From Bacteroidales bacterium (GTDB lineage: Bacteria; Bacteroidota; Bacteroidia; Bacteroidales; UBA7960): a DNA stretch of 36,763 nt. Positions 34,491 through 36,763 of the stretch are shown piece by piece (positions within the stretch are counted from its first letter, which is position 1; the number at the start of each line of letters is the position of its first letter). Position numbers and translations under genes: made by a program. The stretch lies in NCBI GenBank assembly GCA_007118135.1, contig SKSE01000321.1:1-36763 (forward strand), written 5' to 3'. Below the pieces are notes generated by a model that was not told the origin of the DNA, did no database searches, and was given only the letters and a program-made list of their open reading frames with translations.

Positions 34491-36356
34491 ATGGATCAAA
34501 ATAACAAAACCGGGTTATTCAGTGAGTTTGCACCGGTTTCAACGAAAGAGTGGGAGGAAAAAATTCTTGAGGATCTCAAAGGTGCGGATTATGAGAAGAA
34601 ACTGGTATGGAGCACCTTAGAGGGGCTTAAGATCAGGCCTTACTATCGCGCTGAAGATCTTGAAAACCTAAGTCATGTTAAAGCCTTGCCGGCCCAGTAT
34701 CCCTTTGTAAGGGGAAAAAAGGTAAAGCATAACAACTGGATCATCCGTCAGGATTTTGAAGATGACAACCCTGCAGAAGCCAATGCCAAAGCCCTGAATG
34801 CTTTGAAAAAAGGTGCTGAAGCTGTGGGTTTTAATGCCCGTGAAATACATGATGAACTTCAATTGAAACAATTACTGGAAGGCATTGACATTACACAAAC
34901 ACCGGTAAATTTTGTCCATTCCAAAAATTATCTGATTCTCTATCGTCGTTTAGTCAGCCTGCTTGAAAAATCAACCCAGAAGGCTGTGGAGACCAAAGGC
35001 TCAATGAATTTTGATCCATTGGGTTATTTTCTCCTTTACGGGAAATTCTATAATACTGCCGAAGACAATTTTAATGAAGCCACTGAATTACTACGTGTAG
35101 CCCATCAAGCGACTCCCGAATTCAGAGTTATCAATGTAAACGGCCAGCATTTTCATAATGCAGGGGCCAATATTGTTCAGGAACTGGCATTTGCTCTTTC
35201 ACAGGGCAATGAGTATCTCGTTGCTCTTACGGAAAGGGGCATTTCGGTAGATGATATTGCACCACACATACAATTTACAATCGCGGTGGGTTCCAACTAC
35301 TTTCTTGAAATAGCAAAACTGAGAGCTGTTAAAATGCTTTGGGCAAAAATTGTTGAACAATACAACCCCCAGTCGGGCGAAAGCATGAAAATAAACATCC
35401 ATGCCGTTACATCCGGATGGAATAAAAGCATTTACGACCCCCATGTGAATATGCTACGCACTACAACTGAGGCAATGGCAGCAGCCATTGCCGGAGTTGA
35501 CAGTTTATCGGTGGAACCCTTTGACATCACCTATAAGAAACCCGATGCATTTTCAAGCCGCATTGCACGCAATCAGCAAATCGTGTTGAAAAACGAAGCA
35601 TGGTTCAGCAAAGTTGCCGATGCTGCCGCCGGATCCTATTATATTGAAAATATTACTGATGCCATTGCTGATGCCACCTGGAAATTGTTTGTACAAATCG
35701 AAGAAGCCGGTGGTTTTGTAAATACTGTAGAAACGGGTTTCATCAAAGATGAAATAGAAAAAACCTGCCAGAAACGCGACATGGAAATTGCCATGCGTAA
35801 GCAGATTTTTGTGGGGGTTAACCAGTATCCCAACATCCTGGAGCGCATGCTCAGCAAAATCAGACCCACTGCAAAGCTCAGTGATTTGGGCGGTTTACGA
35901 CCCTATCGGGGCGTTCAGGCTTTTGAAGCACTGCGCATGTCGGTTGAAAATCATGAAACCAAAGGCTTTTCCATTCCGAAGGTTTACCTTTTTACCTATG
36001 GAAATCTGGCCATGCGCAAGGCAAGAGCCACCTTTGCCACCAACTTCTTTGGATGTGCAGGATACCAGGTTCACGAAGCCCCTGCTGTTAATAATATGGA
36101 AGAGGGTATTCAGAAAGCTCTGGAATCCAAAGCTGAGATCATCGTCTTTTGCAGTTCCGATGAGGAATATGCTGAAATTATCCCGGCGGCAACAACTATC
36201 AAAGAGAAATTACCCCATACTCAGGTTGTAGTGGCAGGTAATCCCAAAGAAATCATGGGGCAGTTGAATGAAGCCGGTGTAGGGCATTATATCCACATGC
36301 GAACCAATGCACTGGAAAGCCTGCAGAGGTTTAATGATTTGCTGGGAATAGCCTAA
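34491..36356 (+). CDS. mutA: Methylmalonyl-CoA mutase, small (beta) subunit
   Basis: A 621-residue non-catalytic partner of the B12-dependent mutase that interconverts succinyl-CoA and (R)-methylmalonyl-CoA in propionate metabolism. The ATG at 34491 (MDQNNKTGLFSEFAPVSTKEW) is chosen over the upstream TTG at 34452 because the family starts here and the promoter lies at 34405-34434. The mutase-type TIM barrel covers ~25-470 (RITHAVTSGWNKS-like INIHAVTSGWNKSIYDP, TTTEAMAAAIAGVDSLSVEPFD). The last ~130 residues form the B12-binding-like flavodoxin fold but lack the DxHxxG cobalamin motif, as expected for this subunit. The large subunit gene starts 211 bases downstream, beyond an inverted-repeat region. 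Confidence 0.94.
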   Translation: MDQNNKTGLFSEFAPVSTKEWEEKILEDLKGADYEKKLVWSTLEGLKIRPYYRAEDLENLSHVKALPAQYPFVRGKKVKHNNWIIRQDFEDDNPAEANAKALNALKKGAEAVGFNAREIHDELQLKQLLEGIDITQTPVNFVHSKNYLILYRRLVSLLEKSTQKAVETKGSMNFDPLGYFLLYGKFYNTAEDNFNEATELLRVAHQATPEFRVINVNGQHFHNAGANIVQELAFALSQGNEYLVALTERGISVDDIAPHIQFTIAVGSNYFLEIAKLRAVKMLWAKIVEQYNPQSGESMKINIHAVTSGWNKSIYDPHVNMLRTTTEAMAAAIAGVDSLSVEPFDITYKKPDAFSSRIARNQQIVLKNEAWFSKVADAAAGSYYIENITDAIADATWKLFVQIEEAGGFVNTVETGFIKDEIEKTCQKRDMEIAMRKQIFVGVNQYPNILERMLSKIRPTAKLSDLGGLRPYRGVQAFEALRMSVENHETKGFSIPKVYLFTYGNLAMRKARATFATNFFGCAGYQVHEAPAVNNMEEGIQKALESKAEIIVFCSSDEEYAEIIPAATTIKEKLPHTQVVVAGNPKEIMGQLNEAGVGHYIHMRTNALESLQRFNDLLGIA

Positions 36357-36567
36357 AAAGAAAATTCGAATACCAAATATCGAAATACGAAATGAAATGA
36401 AAGAAAATCCGAATGTCGAATATCAAAGCACGAAAAAGCCTAATATGTTTCGGATTTCGAATTTCGTGCTTCAAATTTCAGATTTAGCTCCGCTGAGCTC
36501 GCCTTTGGCTCGGTTCATGCTTAAGATTTCGGATTTCGGATTTAAAATATTTTAAACATCCCACCAT
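36357..36567. repeat. Degenerate inverted-repeat element between mutA and mutB
   Basis: This 211-base gap is built from variants of TTCGGATTTCG / CGAAATCCGAA. Rightward copies lie at about 36365-36435 and reverse-complement copies at 36449-36485 and 36518-36545. One exact pair is AAGCACGAAA (36426-36435) with TTTCGTGCTT (36462-36471). A GC-rich middle (36486-36520) contains AGCTC-CGCT-GAGCT and a further GGCTC. The composition is unlike coding DNA. It looks like a dispersed intergenic repeat of the kind common in some Bacteroidota genomes, but only one copy is in the window, so repetitiveness is inferred. Confidence 0.6.
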
Positions 36568-36763
36568 ATGCGACCTGATTTTAAAAATATCGATTATAAA
36601 GCAGATATAAAACCAGCATCTGACCCCAAAAGCTGGGAGAAAGAAAATGGCATCAGAAAAGACTGGTGTACATCGGAGCAGATTCATGTAAAGGGAGTTT
36701 ATCTTGATACCGATCTGCTGGAAATGGAACACCTGAATTATGCTGCCGGTCTTTCGCCCTACC
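36568..36763 (+). CDS. mutB: Methylmalonyl-CoA mutase, large (alpha) subunit, 5' end
   Basis: The first 65 codons of a gene that runs off the window. It begins MRPDFKNIDYKADIKP and continues with an acidic/basic mix to TSEQIHVKGVYLDTDLLEMEHL, quoted here in parts as EQIHVKGVY and EHLNYAAGLSPY. These match the N-terminus of the catalytic, B12-binding mutase subunit just before its GPYxTMY substrate region. It lies directly downstream of mutA on the same strand, the normal partner. The catalytic and cobalamin parts are outside the window. No separate promoter was identified. Confidence 0.88.
   Translation, partial: MRPDFKNIDYKADIKPASDPKSWEKENGIRKDWCTSEQIHVKGVYLDTDLLEMEHLNYAAGLSPY

Noticed and set aside
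36484-36732. 82-codon minus-strand open frame over the repeat element and the mutB start
   Set aside because: It runs through the repeat-like DNA and antisense to mutB; its tail is simply the repeat translated.

Overview
The window is ordinary chromosomal DNA from a member of the Bacteroidota, most likely a Bacteroidales-type anaerobe or facultative anaerobe. This rests on low GC, promoters with the TTTG / TAnnTTTG pattern, family-specific proteins (DUF4271, DUF2807/GIN, DUF3108, Bacteroidota LptE), and the gene order sigma54 activator - lptE - KE-rich protein - secG - groES - groEL. There are no insertion sequences, phage genes, CRISPR arrays or rRNA. One tRNA gene, tRNA-Arg(CCU), is present. 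No gap between genes exceeds 300 bases.

Layout. 1-5979 (+): the end of a patatin-like phospholipase/outer-membrane barrel protein, then three GIN-domain (DUF2807) envelope proteins. A lipoprotein cyclophilin plus pheS sits between the first and second, and the third GIN protein is fused to an outer-membrane beta-barrel. 6057-8347 (-): the pta-ackA acetate operon with a textbook Bacteroidota promoter. 8602-14370 (+): DUF4271 membrane protein, hemD, rnpA, yidD, an S41 protease and kbl, closely packed and ended by a terminator. 14445-19663 (-): a 69-residue protein, tRNA-Arg, metG and a PAS-rich hybrid histidine kinase. 19914-25339 (+): a sigma54-type activator, lptE, a KE-rich TPR-like protein and secG, then groES-groEL as a separate unit. 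25417-34200 (-): an S4-domain protein and cytosolic cyclophilin, an unknown lipoprotein, a DUF3108 protein, leuS, and a two-gene phosphorelay set (PAS histidine kinase followed by a receiver-kinase). 34491 to the end (+): the methylmalonyl-CoA mutase small subunit and the start of the large subunit, separated by a repeat-like intergenic element.

How the genes work together. pta-ackA makes ATP and acetate from acetyl-CoA. mutA-mutB interconvert succinyl-CoA and methylmalonyl-CoA, as in propionate formation or use. Together they suggest a fermentative lifestyle (inference). Envelope biogenesis is well represented: LptE, SecG, YidD, several lipoproteins, two barrel proteins and the GIN proteins. 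Translation and folding genes (pheS, metG, leuS, rnpA, groESL, two cyclophilins) make up most of the rest.

I see no clear new biological system. The signals most worth checking are the three GIN paralogs with almost identical repeat spacing and one barrel fusion, a perfect 12-bp inverted repeat inside the start of rnpA, the enlarged RnpA, a palindrome on the presumed start site of the sigma54-activator operon, and the inverted-repeat element between mutA and mutB.
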